This document shows, in pieces, positions 1 through 8,028 of a DNA stretch of 64,000 nt. The notes below the pieces were generated by a model. It did no database searches. It worked only from the letters and a program-made list of their open reading frames with translations, and was not told the origin of the DNA. Numbering within the stretch: the first letter of the stretch is position 1; the number at the start of each line of letters is the position of its first letter. Position numbers and translations under genes: made by a program. Source of the stretch: Zobellia uliginosa (GTDB lineage: Bacteria > Bacteroidota > Bacteroidia > Flavobacteriales > Flavobacteriaceae); contig NZ_FTOB01000004.1 of assembly GCF_900156625.1 (NCBI RefSeq), positions 682,001-746,000 on the forward strand. Direction: 5' to 3'.

Positions 1-7
1 TAAAAGT

Positions 8-556
8 ATGAAAAATAATGAATTAGAGGCCCTTCAATATCCGATAGGAAAATTTCAACGTCCGAAGGAAATTGGCCACGAACAGATTCAGGAATGGATT
101 GAGGTTCTTGAGAAATTGCCCAATGAATTAACTCTATTGGTCGAGGGCTTGACCGAAGAACAATTGGAAACCCCTTATCGACCGGGAGGATGGACGGTAA
201 GACAGACCATACATCATATAGCCGATAGCCATCACAACAGTTATATACGCTTTAAATGGGCCTTGACGGAAGACACCCCCATAATTAAGGCCTACGACGA
301 GAAGGCCTGGGCCGAACTTTTTGACAGCAGAACGGCCCCCGTACAATTGGCATTAGACCATTTGAGCGCCGTTCATGGCAGATTGGTCTACTTGTTAAAG
401 GGGCTGGGCGAAGAACAGTTAAAACGAGGGTTTATACATCCGGATAGCCGTGTAGAGGTCGCTTTAGATGAGAATATCGGTCAGTATGCATGGCACGGGC
501 GGCATCACTTCTCGCATATATACAACCTAATGCAAAGAAAGGGCTGGGCCCGCTAA
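8..556 (+). CDS. DinB/YfiT-like putative metal-dependent transferase
   Basis: 182 aa, about the usual length for the DinB/YfiT four-helix-bundle family, which includes bacillithiol transferases. The family signature is visible: a Gly-Gly-Trp-Thr-Val stretch at residues 60-64, followed by a helix with His69, His70, His75 and His76, and near the C-terminus an H-x3-H pair (His163 and His167). A His triad of this type binds a divalent metal in characterised YfiT proteins. There is no signal peptide, so it is probably cytoplasmic. The gene starts only 7 bases into the window, so its promoter is not visible. It converges on the thioredoxin-like gene with only 10 bases between the stop codons. The fold call is confident; the substrate (a thiol S-transfer is known for relatives) is inferred. 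Confidence 0.85.
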   Translation: MKNNELEALQYPIGKFQRPKEIGHEQIQEWIEVLEKLPNELTLLVEGLTEEQLETPYRPGGWTVRQTIHHIADSHHNSYIRFKWALTEDTPIIKAYDEKAWAELFDSRTAPVQLALDHLSAVHGRLVYLLKGLGEEQLKRGFIHPDSRVEVALDENIGQYAWHGRHHFSHIYNLMQRKGWAR

Positions 557-566
557 AGAACTTGCG

Positions 567-1124
567 CTATTTTTTCCATTTGATATTACAGCCGATACTC
601 GGTTTTTGTACTTCGCTTATCTTTTGGTTGTCCAATAGCGCATCTATGGCATTTCGGAGGTCTTTTCCGGTTACGGGAATACCATTTTCAGGTCTTGAAT
701 CGTCCAATTGTCCCCGATATACCAATTTTAGGTCGGCATTGAACAAATAAAAATCGGGTGTGCATGCGGCATCATAGTCCTTGGCCACTTTCTGGGTATC
801 GTCATAGAGATAGGGAAAGGTGTAACCTTCTTCTTCGGCTACCGCTTTCATAAGATGAGGGGCGTCTTGTGGATAGTTTTTCACATCATTGCTGGAGATA
901 GCGATGAAGCCGATACCCTTATCTTGGTAAGTTTTGGCGAGACGGACCAATTCGGGGTTGATATGTTTTACAAAAGGACAGTGATTGCATATAAAGGCGA
1001 TAAGCGTTCCCCTGGTTCCCTTAAGGTCGTTTAGGGCCGAGGTTTCTCCCGTAATCGTATTTTGAAGCTCGAAATCTGGTGCTGTCGTGCCGAGAGGAAG
1101 CATATTGCTTGGTGTTCTTGCCAT
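567..1124 (-). CDS. Thioredoxin-like / AhpC-TSA family protein
   Basis: 185 aa protein of the peroxiredoxin-like thioredoxin-fold group. The redox motif Cys-Asn-His-Cys-Pro lies at residues 46-50, straight after the beta strand LIAFI. The cis-proline region reads ACTPDFYLF (about residue 120), and the C-terminus SIGCNIKWK is characteristic of this subgroup. There is no signal peptide, so it is probably a cytosolic thiol-disulfide or peroxide-handling protein. The start is the ATG at 1124; the divergent csaA gene begins 115 bases away, so both promoters must lie in that gap. The family is clear, but the actual substrate is unknown. Confidence 0.85.
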   Translation of the reverse strand: MARTPSNMLPLGTTAPDFELQNTITGETSALNDLKGTRGTLIAFICNHCPFVKHINPELVRLAKTYQDKGIGFIAISSNDVKNYPQDAPHLMKAVAEEEGYTFPYLYDDTQKVAKDYDAACTPDFYLFNADLKLVYRGQLDDSRPENGIPVTGKDLRNAIDALLDNQKISEVQKPSIGCNIKWKK

Positions 1125-1238
1125 TATGTTCTGTTGTTATCGATTTAAATTGGTAAAAACTGTTTTGTGCCTCTTTGCCAAACCACAATCTATTTTTACC
1201 TTCATATTTTTTATAGATACGAACAAAAATAGAAAATA

Positions 1239-1577
1239 ATGGACGAAACGATAAACTGGCAAGACTTTGCAAAGATAGATATGCGGGTGGGAACGATTGT
1301 AGAAGTTAATGATTTTCCCGAAGCGCGCAATCCGGCCTATCAGGTGCATATTGATTTTGGAGGGGAAATAGGTATAAAAAAAACCTCGGCGCAGATTACT
1401 GCCCTATATACAAAAGAGCAGCTACTGGGTACCCAAGTGGTTGCCGTAGTCAACTTTCCGAAGAAACAAATTGCCAATTTTATGAGTGAATGTCTTATCT
1501 TGGGTGCCGTCAACGGCAAAGACGTTGTACTCTTACAACCGGAGGCAACTGTAGCCAACGGACTCAAAATATCATAA
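1239..1577 (+). CDS. csaA: tRNA-binding protein CsaA
   Basis: 112 aa, the normal length for CsaA, a small homodimeric OB-fold protein with export-related chaperone activity and similarity to the tRNA-binding domain of methionyl-tRNA synthetase. The family opening IDMRVGTI is at about residues 13-20. The middle segment GIKKTSAQIT and the later stretch NFPKKQIANFMSECLILG match the tRNA-binding OB fold. It is followed after 4 bases by the bile-acid symporter-like gene, so the two may be co-transcribed. Probably cytoplasmic. Family assignment is firm; the cellular role rests on work in other bacteria. Confidence 0.9.
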   Translation: MDETINWQDFAKIDMRVGTIVEVNDFPEARNPAYQVHIDFGGEIGIKKTSAQITALYTKEQLLGTQVVAVVNFPKKQIANFMSECLILGAVNGKDVVLLQPEATVANGLKIS

Positions 1578-1581
1578 TTGA

Positions 1582-2502
1582 TTGACCGAAACCCTTCTAG
1601 ATAACGTATCACTTAATTTTGACGCCCAGGCACAATGGGTATTGAATGTTTCGCTTTCACTGGTCATGTTCGGCATTGCCCTAGAAATATCCGTACAAGA
1701 TTTTAAGACGCTTTTTCAAACTCCCAAAGCTATTTTTACGGGACTCCTGAGTCAATTTGTGCTATTGCCCTTCGTTACTTTTCTTTTAATTCTATGTATT
1801 GAACCTGTGGGAAGTCTAGCCTTGGGGATGATCATGGTCGCCGCCTGTCCTGGGGGTAATGTTTCTAATTTTATATCACATATAGCGGGAGGTAATACGG
1901 CCCTTTCGGTCAGTCTTACGGCCGCAGCTACTTTGTTGGCCGTGGTAATGACCCCTTTAAACCTACAATTTTGGGGCGGACTCTATGGGCCTACGCAAAA
2001 TATTCTTAAGGAGGTAGCCCTGTCGCCATGGCAAATGGTGGGGTTGGTCTCGCTTTTATTGGGCCTGCCCTTGGTCTTGGGTATTTGGTTGAACCATATA
2101 AAACCGGCCTTGGCTAAAAAAATGGGGAAAGTTCTTAAAACGGTATCGCTGATATTTTTTATACTATTGGTATTTTTGGCCTTGTATAATAACCGAGCGG
2201 TATTTTACGACTATATAATGTACGTTTTTTGGATCGTGGTATTGCATAATGTGTTGGCATTTTTAACGGGTTTTTCGTTTGCCAAGCTTATGGGCCTATC
2301 GGAAAAAAATGTGCGTTCCATTACTATAGAAACGGGTATTCAGAATTCGGGATTGGGACTTCTTTTGATTTTTTCCTTTTTTGATGGTCTTGGCGGAATG
2401 GCGCTATTGGCCGCCTTTTGGGGAATTTGGCATTTGGTGTCCGGTCTTTTGCTGGCCGCTTTTTGGGGTTATAAACCAATTAAAACAGAAAAACTGACTT
2501 GA
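1582..2502 (+). CDS. Bile acid:sodium symporter family transporter
   Basis: 306 aa polytopic inner-membrane protein of the BASS / arsenical-resistance-3 fold, with about nine hydrophobic segments. The family's diagnostic stretch AACPGGNVSNFISHIAGGN is present around residue 90, and a second conserved segment, ETGIQNSGLGL, lies around residue 250. These form the crossed unwound helices of the ion and substrate site in known members. The start is a TTG at 1582, four bases after the csaA stop; the first in-frame ATG would remove the first helix, so TTG is preferred. Its stop overlaps the start of the acyltransferase gene by 4 bases, implying translational coupling. Substrate unknown (bile acids are unlikely in a free-living bacterium; organic anions are plausible). 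Confidence 0.82.
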   Translation: MTETLLDNVSLNFDAQAQWVLNVSLSLVMFGIALEISVQDFKTLFQTPKAIFTGLLSQFVLLPFVTFLLILCIEPVGSLALGMIMVAACPGGNVSNFISHIAGGNTALSVSLTAAATLLAVVMTPLNLQFWGGLYGPTQNILKEVALSPWQMVGLVSLLLGLPLVLGIWLNHIKPALAKKMGKVLKTVSLIFFILLVFLALYNNRAVFYDYIMYVFWIVVLHNVLAFLTGFSFAKLMGLSEKNVRSITIETGIQNSGLGLLLIFSFFDGLGGMALLAAFWGIWHLVSGLLLAAFWGYKPIKTEKLT

Positions 2503-3542
2503 AAAATATTGGCTATCGATTACTAAAGGTCTGGATCAAGTCCGGATTGTATTTGTATTATGGGAAAATAAGGGTTTCTGGGCTCGAGAACGTGCCCAAG
2601 GATAAAGCGGTGTTATTTTTGCCCAATCACCAAGGTGCCTTGTTGGATGTGTTGTTGATTGCTATCGATTGTAATCGTAAGCCTTTCTTCCTGACACGAT
2701 CGGATGTCTTTACCAAACCGACCTTGAAAAAATTCTTTTCGTATTTAAGAATGATCCCTATCTACCGTATACGGGATGGGAGGGAAGCCCTTAAAAATAA
2801 TCAGGCCGTCTTCGACCAATGTGCGGAAATATTCAAAGACAATCATGCCATTGTAATGTTTCCCGAAGCCAACCACAATATCAAACGACGGGTAAGGCCC
2901 TTGAGCAAGGGCTTTACGCGAATTTTGTTCAATGCCGTCGAACGATTGCCCGAAACGGAACTCTATATTGTGCCCGTAGGGCTAAACTATAGGAGTAATT
3001 CTGGCTTTCCCGATAAGGTAGCCCTTTACTACGATAAGAATATCTTGGTCAATACCTTGTATGACCCCAAGGATGTGCAAGCTTCGGTGAATAGGGTGAA
3101 GGGAAAAGTTTCCGATAGGTTGAAACAACTGACTACACATATTGAGGACTTCAATAATTATGAAAATATAGCGGGGCAGTTGAACCGCATGGACGTCGAT
3201 TTCTTAAATCCTTTTGAAACGAACAAGGTGATAGAGGGATTGGATCCATCTGTAAAGGTATCGGGGCAAGTAAGGAAAAAAGGCCCCTTAAGGGCCGTTG
3301 CCGATGCTATTTTTGAAGTGCTGAACTTTCCGGTTATCTTACTCTGGCGTAAATGGGCCAAGCCAAAGGTTTGGGAACCTGAGTTTATGGGAACGCTCCG
3401 ATTTGGATTTTCCTTATTGGCCTATCCTGTGTATTATGCGCTTTTGTTTACGTGTATTGCCCTGTTTTGTGATAGTCTTGTAGCCTTGGCCGTAATTTTG
3501 GCCTTGTTCGTATATAATTGGGCCTATGTAAGAAGTAATTGA
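2499..3542 (+). CDS. Lysophospholipid / glycerol-phosphate acyltransferase (PlsC-like)
   Basis: 347 aa; the N-terminal ~230 residues are an acyltransferase domain. The catalytic block NHQGALLD has His44 and Asp50, i.e. H-x5-D rather than the textbook H-x4-D. The second block MFPEANHN (about residue 120) corresponds to the FPEG substrate-binding motif. The C-terminus has two strongly hydrophobic stretches (about 295-345), so the enzyme is membrane-anchored, probably acting on lysophospholipid at the inner membrane. It is longer than classic PlsC (~245 aa). Translation starts at a TTG that overlaps the previous stop (TTGA), so it is coupled to the symporter gene. A bidirectional terminator follows directly. 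Confidence 0.83.
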   Translation: MKNIGYRLLKVWIKSGLYLYYGKIRVSGLENVPKDKAVLFLPNHQGALLDVLLIAIDCNRKPFFLTRSDVFTKPTLKKFFSYLRMIPIYRIRDGREALKNNQAVFDQCAEIFKDNHAIVMFPEANHNIKRRVRPLSKGFTRILFNAVERLPETELYIVPVGLNYRSNSGFPDKVALYYDKNILVNTLYDPKDVQASVNRVKGKVSDRLKQLTTHIEDFNNYENIAGQLNRMDVDFLNPFETNKVIEGLDPSVKVSGQVRKKGPLRAVADAIFEVLNFPVILLWRKWAKPKVWEPEFMGTLRFGFSLLAYPVYYALLFTCIALFCDSLVALAVILALFVYNWAYVRSN

Positions 3543-3565
3543 AGCGGGCCCTTAGGTATAGGCAT

Positions 3566-3598
3566 AAAAAAAACGACCGTATGTGGTCGTTTTTTTTA
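3566..3598. terminator. Bidirectional intrinsic terminator
   Basis: Stem AACGACC/GGTCGTT with a 6-base loop, flanked by an A-run on the left and a T-run of 8 or more on the right. It works in both directions and separates the convergent acyltransferase and DUF3276 genes. Confidence 0.85.
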
Positions 3599-3615
3599 TT
3601 TAGGTTGTAAGTCTT

Positions 3616-3996
3616 TTAAATATCGTCGAAGCTTACATCCGTAAAACTTTCGGTGCTCGAAGGCTTCATTTCTCCGTTGGTGACAATTTCTTCTTCTTTT
3701 TTGAAATCTTTTTGGTGACGTTCGGAGATTACTTCTGAGCCCTTTTCCTCGATAATGAAATTCATCATTTCCTCTACATTGTCCTTAAAGGCCTGAAAAT
3801 CTTCCTTGTATAGGTATATTTTGTGTTTCTTGTAGTGGAAAGAGCCATCGTCGTGAGTAAATTTTTTACTCTCTGTAATCGTTAAATAATAATCTCCTGC
3901 CTTGGTACTTCTTACATCAAAAAAATATGTGCGTCTACCTGCCCGTAATACTTTGGAATGAATTTCCTCCTGGTCCATTGAATCTTTTTCGTTCAT
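3616..3996 (-). CDS. PUR/DUF3276 family nucleic-acid-binding protein
   Basis: 126 aa. The central ~70 residues match the single-copy bacterial PUR-alpha-like domain (DUF3276) found in Bacteroidota and spirochaetes: KVLRAGRRTYFFDVRSTKAG, then YYLTITESKK and KHKIYLYKEDF. The domain binds RNA/DNA in characterised homologues. The C-terminal ~40 residues are acidic, serine-rich and probably disordered. No signal peptide. The call is strong for family; the target nucleic acid is unknown. Transcription ends at the shared bidirectional terminator. Confidence 0.85.
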   Translation of the reverse strand: MNEKDSMDQEEIHSKVLRAGRRTYFFDVRSTKAGDYYLTITESKKFTHDDGSFHYKKHKIYLYKEDFQAFKDNVEEMMNFIIEEKGSEVISERHQKDFKKEEEIVTNGEMKPSSTESFTDVSFDDI

Positions 3997-4068
3997 CGCG
4001 TTTAGTGTCTAGTTAATAGTGTTAATCTTTCAAAAATGTAAAAAAAAAGCCAATACGACAACAATTTT

Positions 4069-5823
4069 TTAGTTTTCTTTCTCTGAAAGTTGAGTGAAGT
4101 ACAGATCTTTATAATATCCGTCAACACTGTTTAAATCACTATGGTTGCCCTCTTGAAGAAGTTCTCCATTGGAAAGAACCAAGACCTTATCGGCGTTTTT
4201 CGCCGAAGAAACACGATGGCTGACAATAAGGGTGGTACGATTTTTTGAGGCTTTTTTCAGATTGTTCAGAATTTCTTCTTCAGTTTCTGTGTCAACTGCT
4301 GAAAGACAATCGTCAAAAAGATATATTTCGGGTTTTTTTAAGAGGGCACGCGCAATAGAGACCCTTTGTTTCTGTCCACCGCTCAGGGTAATGCCCCTTT
4401 CGCCCAATACAGTGTCGTAGCCCTTGGTGAAACCTATGATGTTTTCATGTACTACCGCTGCTTTGGCCGCATTGATAACCTCTTCGTCGGTAGCATCTTC
4501 CTTACCGAATTTAATGTTGTTCTTTATGGAGTCTGAAAATAAAAAGGCATCTTGGGGTACCGCACCGATGGCTTGGCGTAAACTGTTAATATTCAATTGC
4601 TCTATAGGGGTATCGTCTATTAAGATTTCACCTGAGGTCACATCGTAAAGTCGGGCCACAAGATCTAGAATAGTCGACTTCCCTGACCCGGTCTTTCCTA
4701 ATATGGCTACCGTTTCCCCTTCGTTTATGGTAAAAGAAATATTCTTGAGGGCCGTAATTTCAGTATCTTCATAAGTAAAGCTTACATTTCTGAATTCGAT
4801 TTTTCCTTTAACGGGCGTTTCTTCGAGTATGGTATTCTTGATATCAGGCGATTCTTTTAAAAATTCGTTGATCCTTTTCTGTGAGGCTTCCGCCCTTTGT
4901 ACGATAGAGGTCAACCAACCGATAATGGCTACTGGCCAAGTAAGCATGTTTACGTAGAGAATGAACTCTGCAATAACCCCGGAAGAGGCTATTTCCCCAT
5001 TTATATATTGTTTTCCTCCTATGTAAATAACGAAAATGTTACTAATGCCTATGAGTAAGACCATTAGGGGAAAGAACCAAGCGTTGACCTTTGCCAGATC
5101 CATACTCTTGTTTTTTCCTTCAAGGGCAAGGGAGCTGAGGTCGTTATTGATGTTAGGCTCCAAGGCATATGCCTTGATGACCGAAACCCCCGAAAACACT
5201 TCTTGGGTAAAGGTTGAAAGGGTAGAGAGGTATTGCTGAACAACCGTACTGCGTTCATGGATCACTTTGCTGATATAATAAATAAGTACCGACAATATCG
5301 GTAAGGGTATTAAGGTGTAGGCGGCGAGTTTCGGGGCCGTCATGAACATAATCGGTATGATACAGGCAAAGAGTGTTAGGGTGTTTATACCGTACATTAG
5401 TGCCGGTCCGGTATACATTCGCACTTGGTTTACATCTTCGCTGATGCGGTTCATTAAGTCGCCCGTCCGGTTCTTTTTGTAGAAATTTAGACTTAGAAAT
5501 TGATAGTGGTCGAAAATTTCGTTCTTAAGGTCGTACTCGATATAGCGCGAAACGTTAATTATCGTCTGCCGCATTAAAAAGGTAAAGAAGCCCGATAAGA
5601 GGGCGGCACCCACAATGATCAGTATGTATTCAAGAAGGAAATCCTTGGCGGTTGGTTCCGAGATCTTATCGTTCATGAAATCCTCGATGACCGTAATGGA
5701 TTCTTTGACGTATCGGGGCATGACCAGTTGAAGTACCCGGGCAATGATGGTAATGAACAACCCGACCAATAATTTCGACCAGTATTTTTTAAAGTATTTA
5801 TTTAGGTGTGCAAGTTCCTTCAT
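4069..5823 (-). CDS. ABC transporter, fused permease and ATPase (MsbA-like)
   Basis: 584 aa half-transporter exporter. Residues 1-330 form six transmembrane helices. The nucleotide-binding domain follows, with Walker A GKTGSGKST near residue 376, signature LSGGQKQRVSIARAL near 480, and Walker B IYLFDDCLSAVD near 500. The residue after the Walker B aspartate, normally the catalytic glutamate, is Asp here, a substitution known from degenerate sites in heterodimeric exporters. The switch histidine (SHR) is intact. A homodimer would therefore have Asp at both sites, or a partner is encoded elsewhere. A -7-like promoter element lies ~35 bases upstream. The substrate (lipid, drug or peptide) cannot be told from sequence. 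Confidence 0.88.
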   Translation of the reverse strand: MKELAHLNKYFKKYWSKLLVGLFITIIARVLQLVMPRYVKESITVIEDFMNDKISEPTAKDFLLEYILIIVGAALLSGFFTFLMRQTIINVSRYIEYDLKNEIFDHYQFLSLNFYKKNRTGDLMNRISEDVNQVRMYTGPALMYGINTLTLFACIIPIMFMTAPKLAAYTLIPLPILSVLIYYISKVIHERSTVVQQYLSTLSTFTQEVFSGVSVIKAYALEPNINNDLSSLALEGKNKSMDLAKVNAWFFPLMVLLIGISNIFVIYIGGKQYINGEIASSGVIAEFILYVNMLTWPVAIIGWLTSIVQRAEASQKRINEFLKESPDIKNTILEETPVKGKIEFRNVSFTYEDTEITALKNISFTINEGETVAILGKTGSGKSTILDLVARLYDVTSGEILIDDTPIEQLNINSLRQAIGAVPQDAFLFSDSIKNNIKFGKEDATDEEVINAAKAAVVHENIIGFTKGYDTVLGERGITLSGGQKQRVSIARALLKKPEIYLFDDCLSAVDTETEEEILNNLKKASKNRTTLIVSHRVSSAKNADKVLVLSNGELLQEGNHSDLNSVDGYYKDLYFTQLSEKEN

Positions 5824-5855
5824 GAAAGGTTTCGGCTAAGAAATATGTAATTGGC

Positions 5856-5863
5856 CAAAGATA
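5856..5863 (-). promoter_or_regulatory. Bacteroidota -7 promoter element (ABC exporter)
   Basis: Read on the minus strand the sequence is TATCTTTG, matching the Bacteroidota -7 consensus TAnnTTTG, about 33 bases before the exporter start codon. No clear -33 TTG partner was seen. Confidence 0.5.
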
Positions 5864-6091
5864 GTGGTTTGGGTATAAACGAAATGTTATAAATACCATA
5901 AGATATTGCCTCCATATCGATTTACGCCCGTCGGCCCCGATATTTTATATACGTTAAATTTACGGTAAGTTTTAAAATTGAACGGGCTTCAAGGGACTTA
6001 AATACAAGGCTTTGCGGAGGTCTGAAAATATTAAAGTGAAATGAAGCTGTCGTTTCATCGGTTTGTATAGTAGTCTTTTGGGCTTTATTCT

Positions 6092-6100
6092 TATTTTTGC
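6092..6100 (+). promoter_or_regulatory. Bacteroidota -7 promoter element (nusB)
   Basis: TATTTTTGC fits TAnnTTTG plus the usual following pyrimidine, 44 bases upstream of the chosen nusB ATG at 6145. It overlaps a possible upstream TTG start (6097), which supports the ATG. Confidence 0.55.
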
Positions 6101-6144
6101 GGCGTGAGAGTCAAACCAATACTATTCCAAAAAAGTTCTTTAAA

Positions 6145-7092
6145 ATGCTAACACGAAGACATATACGGGTAAAAGTGATGCAATGTATTTATGCCATTAC
6201 CCAATCTAAAGATGAGTCTTTAGAAAAACAAGAAAAATTTCTGCGGTTTAGCATAGATAATATGTACACGCTCTATCTACTCATGATGAGCCTTATCATC
6301 GAAATTCACCAAAGAGGGGCCGAGCAATTGAAGATTTCGTCAAAGAAATATTTGGCCACGGCTTCCGATACCTTTCCCGATCAAAAGAAATTTGTAAATA
6401 ACCGATTGCTTTCCCAAATCGTCAACAACGAACCGCTAAAGGCAGAGCTGAAAAAACGCAAGCTCGAAAATTGGTATTTGAACGAAGAGTACGTAAAGAT
6501 CATTTATAACAATATTGTAGCGAGTTCAACCTATGAAGACTATATGTCGGCAGAAGGCAGTAATTGGGCCGAAGATAAGGAGTTCGTCGTTACCTTGTTC
6601 AAAGATGTCATTGCCCCGGATGAAAAGATTTACGACTATTTTGAGGATAACAACCTTACTTGGGTAGATGATATTCCTATTGTAAACACTTTTATCCTTA
6701 AAATGCTAAGAAAGGTCAAGCCCGACCATCCCACCTCTTATTTCTTGCCTCGCTTGCTCAAGGATCAGGAAGATCTGGATTTTGCCAAAAAACTCTTGCG
6801 GAAAACCTTGCTCAAAGATGCCGAGCTGACCAAAGAGATTGAGGGTAAGACGCCCAATTGGGATAAGGACCGTATTGCCGATATGGATGCCATACTTTTA
6901 AAAATGGCCATATGTGAACTTCTAAACTTTCCGTCCATACCTGAAAAAGTAACGATTAACGAATTTTTGGAAATCGCCAAGGAGTATTCTACCCCTAAGA
7001 GCAGTATTTTTATCAATGGAATTTTAGACAACCTTGTAAAAGAATACAAAAAGGATGGAAAGCTTAACAAAATGGGTAGGGGGCTCATTTAA
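6145..7092 (+). CDS. nusB: Transcription antitermination protein NusB
   Basis: 315 aa from the ATG at 6145 (LTRRHIRVKVMQCIYA). The C-terminal ~110 residues are the NusB domain: DAELTKEIEGK, then DRIADMDAILLKMAICELL and the typical PEKVTINEFLEIAKEYS block with GILDNLVKEY. NusB binds boxA RNA with NusE (S10) to promote rRNA antitermination. Classic NusB is ~140 aa; here, as in other Bacteroidota, about 170 extra residues precede and split the domain. The gene is followed by a DUF1573 lipoprotein (40 bases) and yajC, a conserved order in this phylum. Family firm; the role of the extra segment is unknown. Confidence 0.9.
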   Translation: MLTRRHIRVKVMQCIYAITQSKDESLEKQEKFLRFSIDNMYTLYLLMMSLIIEIHQRGAEQLKISSKKYLATASDTFPDQKKFVNNRLLSQIVNNEPLKAELKKRKLENWYLNEEYVKIIYNNIVASSTYEDYMSAEGSNWAEDKEFVVTLFKDVIAPDEKIYDYFEDNNLTWVDDIPIVNTFILKMLRKVKPDHPTSYFLPRLLKDQEDLDFAKKLLRKTLLKDAELTKEIEGKTPNWDKDRIADMDAILLKMAICELLNFPSIPEKVTINEFLEIAKEYSTPKSSIFINGILDNLVKEYKKDGKLNKMGRGLI

Positions 7093-7132
7093 AATAAATG
7101 ATTAATTTTGCTTTTAAACTAAAGTTAGAGAT

Positions 7133-7603
7133 ATGAAAAAAACATTTTTTGCCTTAAGTATATTTTCACTTTTGGCGTTTGTTTCTTGTAAAGAAAATGC
7201 GTCGAGTAAAGTAAAATCAGATAATGTTACCGAGGCTGCACAGCGCGATGAAGCCAGTAAGCAGGTTCCGGTAATGGAGTTTGAGAAAGCAGAGCATGAC
7301 TTTGGTACCATTGAACAAGGTACGCCACAAGAAACCATTTTTACTTTTAAAAATACGGGTAATGCCCCGTTAATCATAACCAGTGCCACCAGTTCTTGTG
7401 GTTGTACGGTTCCAAACCCACCAAAAGATCCTATCGCACCAGGTGAACAAGGGGAATTGGTAGTGAAGTTCAACGGATCGGGCCAGAACCAGGTTACCAA
7501 AACGATCACCGTAAATGCCAATACCGAAAAAGGAACCGAGCAATTACGTATCAAGGCTTTTGTTAACCCTAAAGGGGCGGCTCCGGTAGGACCAACCAAA
7601 TAA
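7133..7603 (+). CDS. DUF1573 domain lipoprotein
   Basis: 156 aa. The N-terminus is a lipoprotein signal ending in LLAFVSC (Cys20), followed by a polar linker. The DUF1573 immunoglobulin-like domain starts around residue 50 with FEKAEHDFGTIEQGTPQ and continues TFTFKN-like (IFTFKNTGNAPLIITSATSS), with the conserved CGCTVP motif near residue 95. DUF1573 proteins are cell-envelope proteins of unknown function, abundant in Bacteroidota. It sits between nusB and yajC, with 40 and 25 bases of spacing, and is very likely co-transcribed. Function unknown. Confidence 0.85.
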   Translation: MKKTFFALSIFSLLAFVSCKENASSKVKSDNVTEAAQRDEASKQVPVMEFEKAEHDFGTIEQGTPQETIFTFKNTGNAPLIITSATSSCGCTVPNPPKDPIAPGEQGELVVKFNGSGQNQVTKTITVNANTEKGTEQLRIKAFVNPKGAAPVGPTK

Positions 7604-7628
7604 TAATAGATTTAGATACTAAATAAAT

Positions 7629-7916
7629 ATGGGTGATATAGGACAGTTTCTTCCGATGATATTGATTTTTGTGGTAGCGTATTTCTTTATGATACGCCCA
7701 CAAATGAAGCGTCAGAAAGATGAAAAGAAATTCGCGGCTGAATTAAAAAGAGGCGATAGGGTAATTACTAAAAGTGGTTTGCACGGTAAGATCATGGATT
7801 TGAACGATAGCGATTCTTCGTGTATTCTTGAAACCATGGCCGGTAAATTAAAATTCGATCGTTCTGCGATTTCAATGGAACTGAGCAAAAAACTGAACGC
7901 TCCCGAAAAGAAGTAA
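7629..7916 (+). CDS. yajC: Preprotein translocase subunit YajC
   Basis: 95 aa, the usual length. One N-terminal transmembrane helix (about residues 6-22, ending in FFMIRPQMKRQK, the family hallmark) is followed by a small cytoplasmic domain with GDRVITKSGLHGKI. YajC associates with SecDF as an accessory of the Sec translocon. It is the last gene of the nusB-DUF1573-yajC group, which ends at a strong terminator 24 bases downstream. Confidence 0.93.
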   Translation: MGDIGQFLPMILIFVVAYFFMIRPQMKRQKDEKKFAAELKRGDRVITKSGLHGKIMDLNDSDSSCILETMAGKLKFDRSAISMELSKKLNAPEKK

Positions 7917-7939
7917 GCATACATTGTAGTACATATAAA

Positions 7940-7970
7940 ACACCGCTAAGCAATTAGCGGTGTTTTTTTT
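7940..7970 (+). terminator. Intrinsic terminator of the nusB-yajC operon
   Basis: Perfect 10-bp stem ACACCGCTAA/TTAGCGGTGT closed by a GCAA (GNRA-type) tetraloop and followed by a run of T. Confidence 0.92.
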
Positions 7971-8028
7971 GGTCGTTATGCTAGGGTAAATTAGTATATT
8001 GATCTCTTGAACAAAACAACCAAAATAG

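Larger units (their letters stand above)
5824..6144. other. Divergent intergenic region between ABC exporter and nusB
   Basis: 321 bases with no credible gene. It holds promoter elements for both flanking genes (listed separately) and otherwise AT-rich sequence without a strong hairpin. An upstream TTG at 6097 that would extend nusB overlaps the nusB -7 element, so it is not a plausible start. Confidence 0.6.

Noticed and set aside
6097-6144. N-terminal extension of nusB from TTG 6097
   Set aside because: It would begin inside the -7 promoter element; the ATG at 6145 has the family's start.
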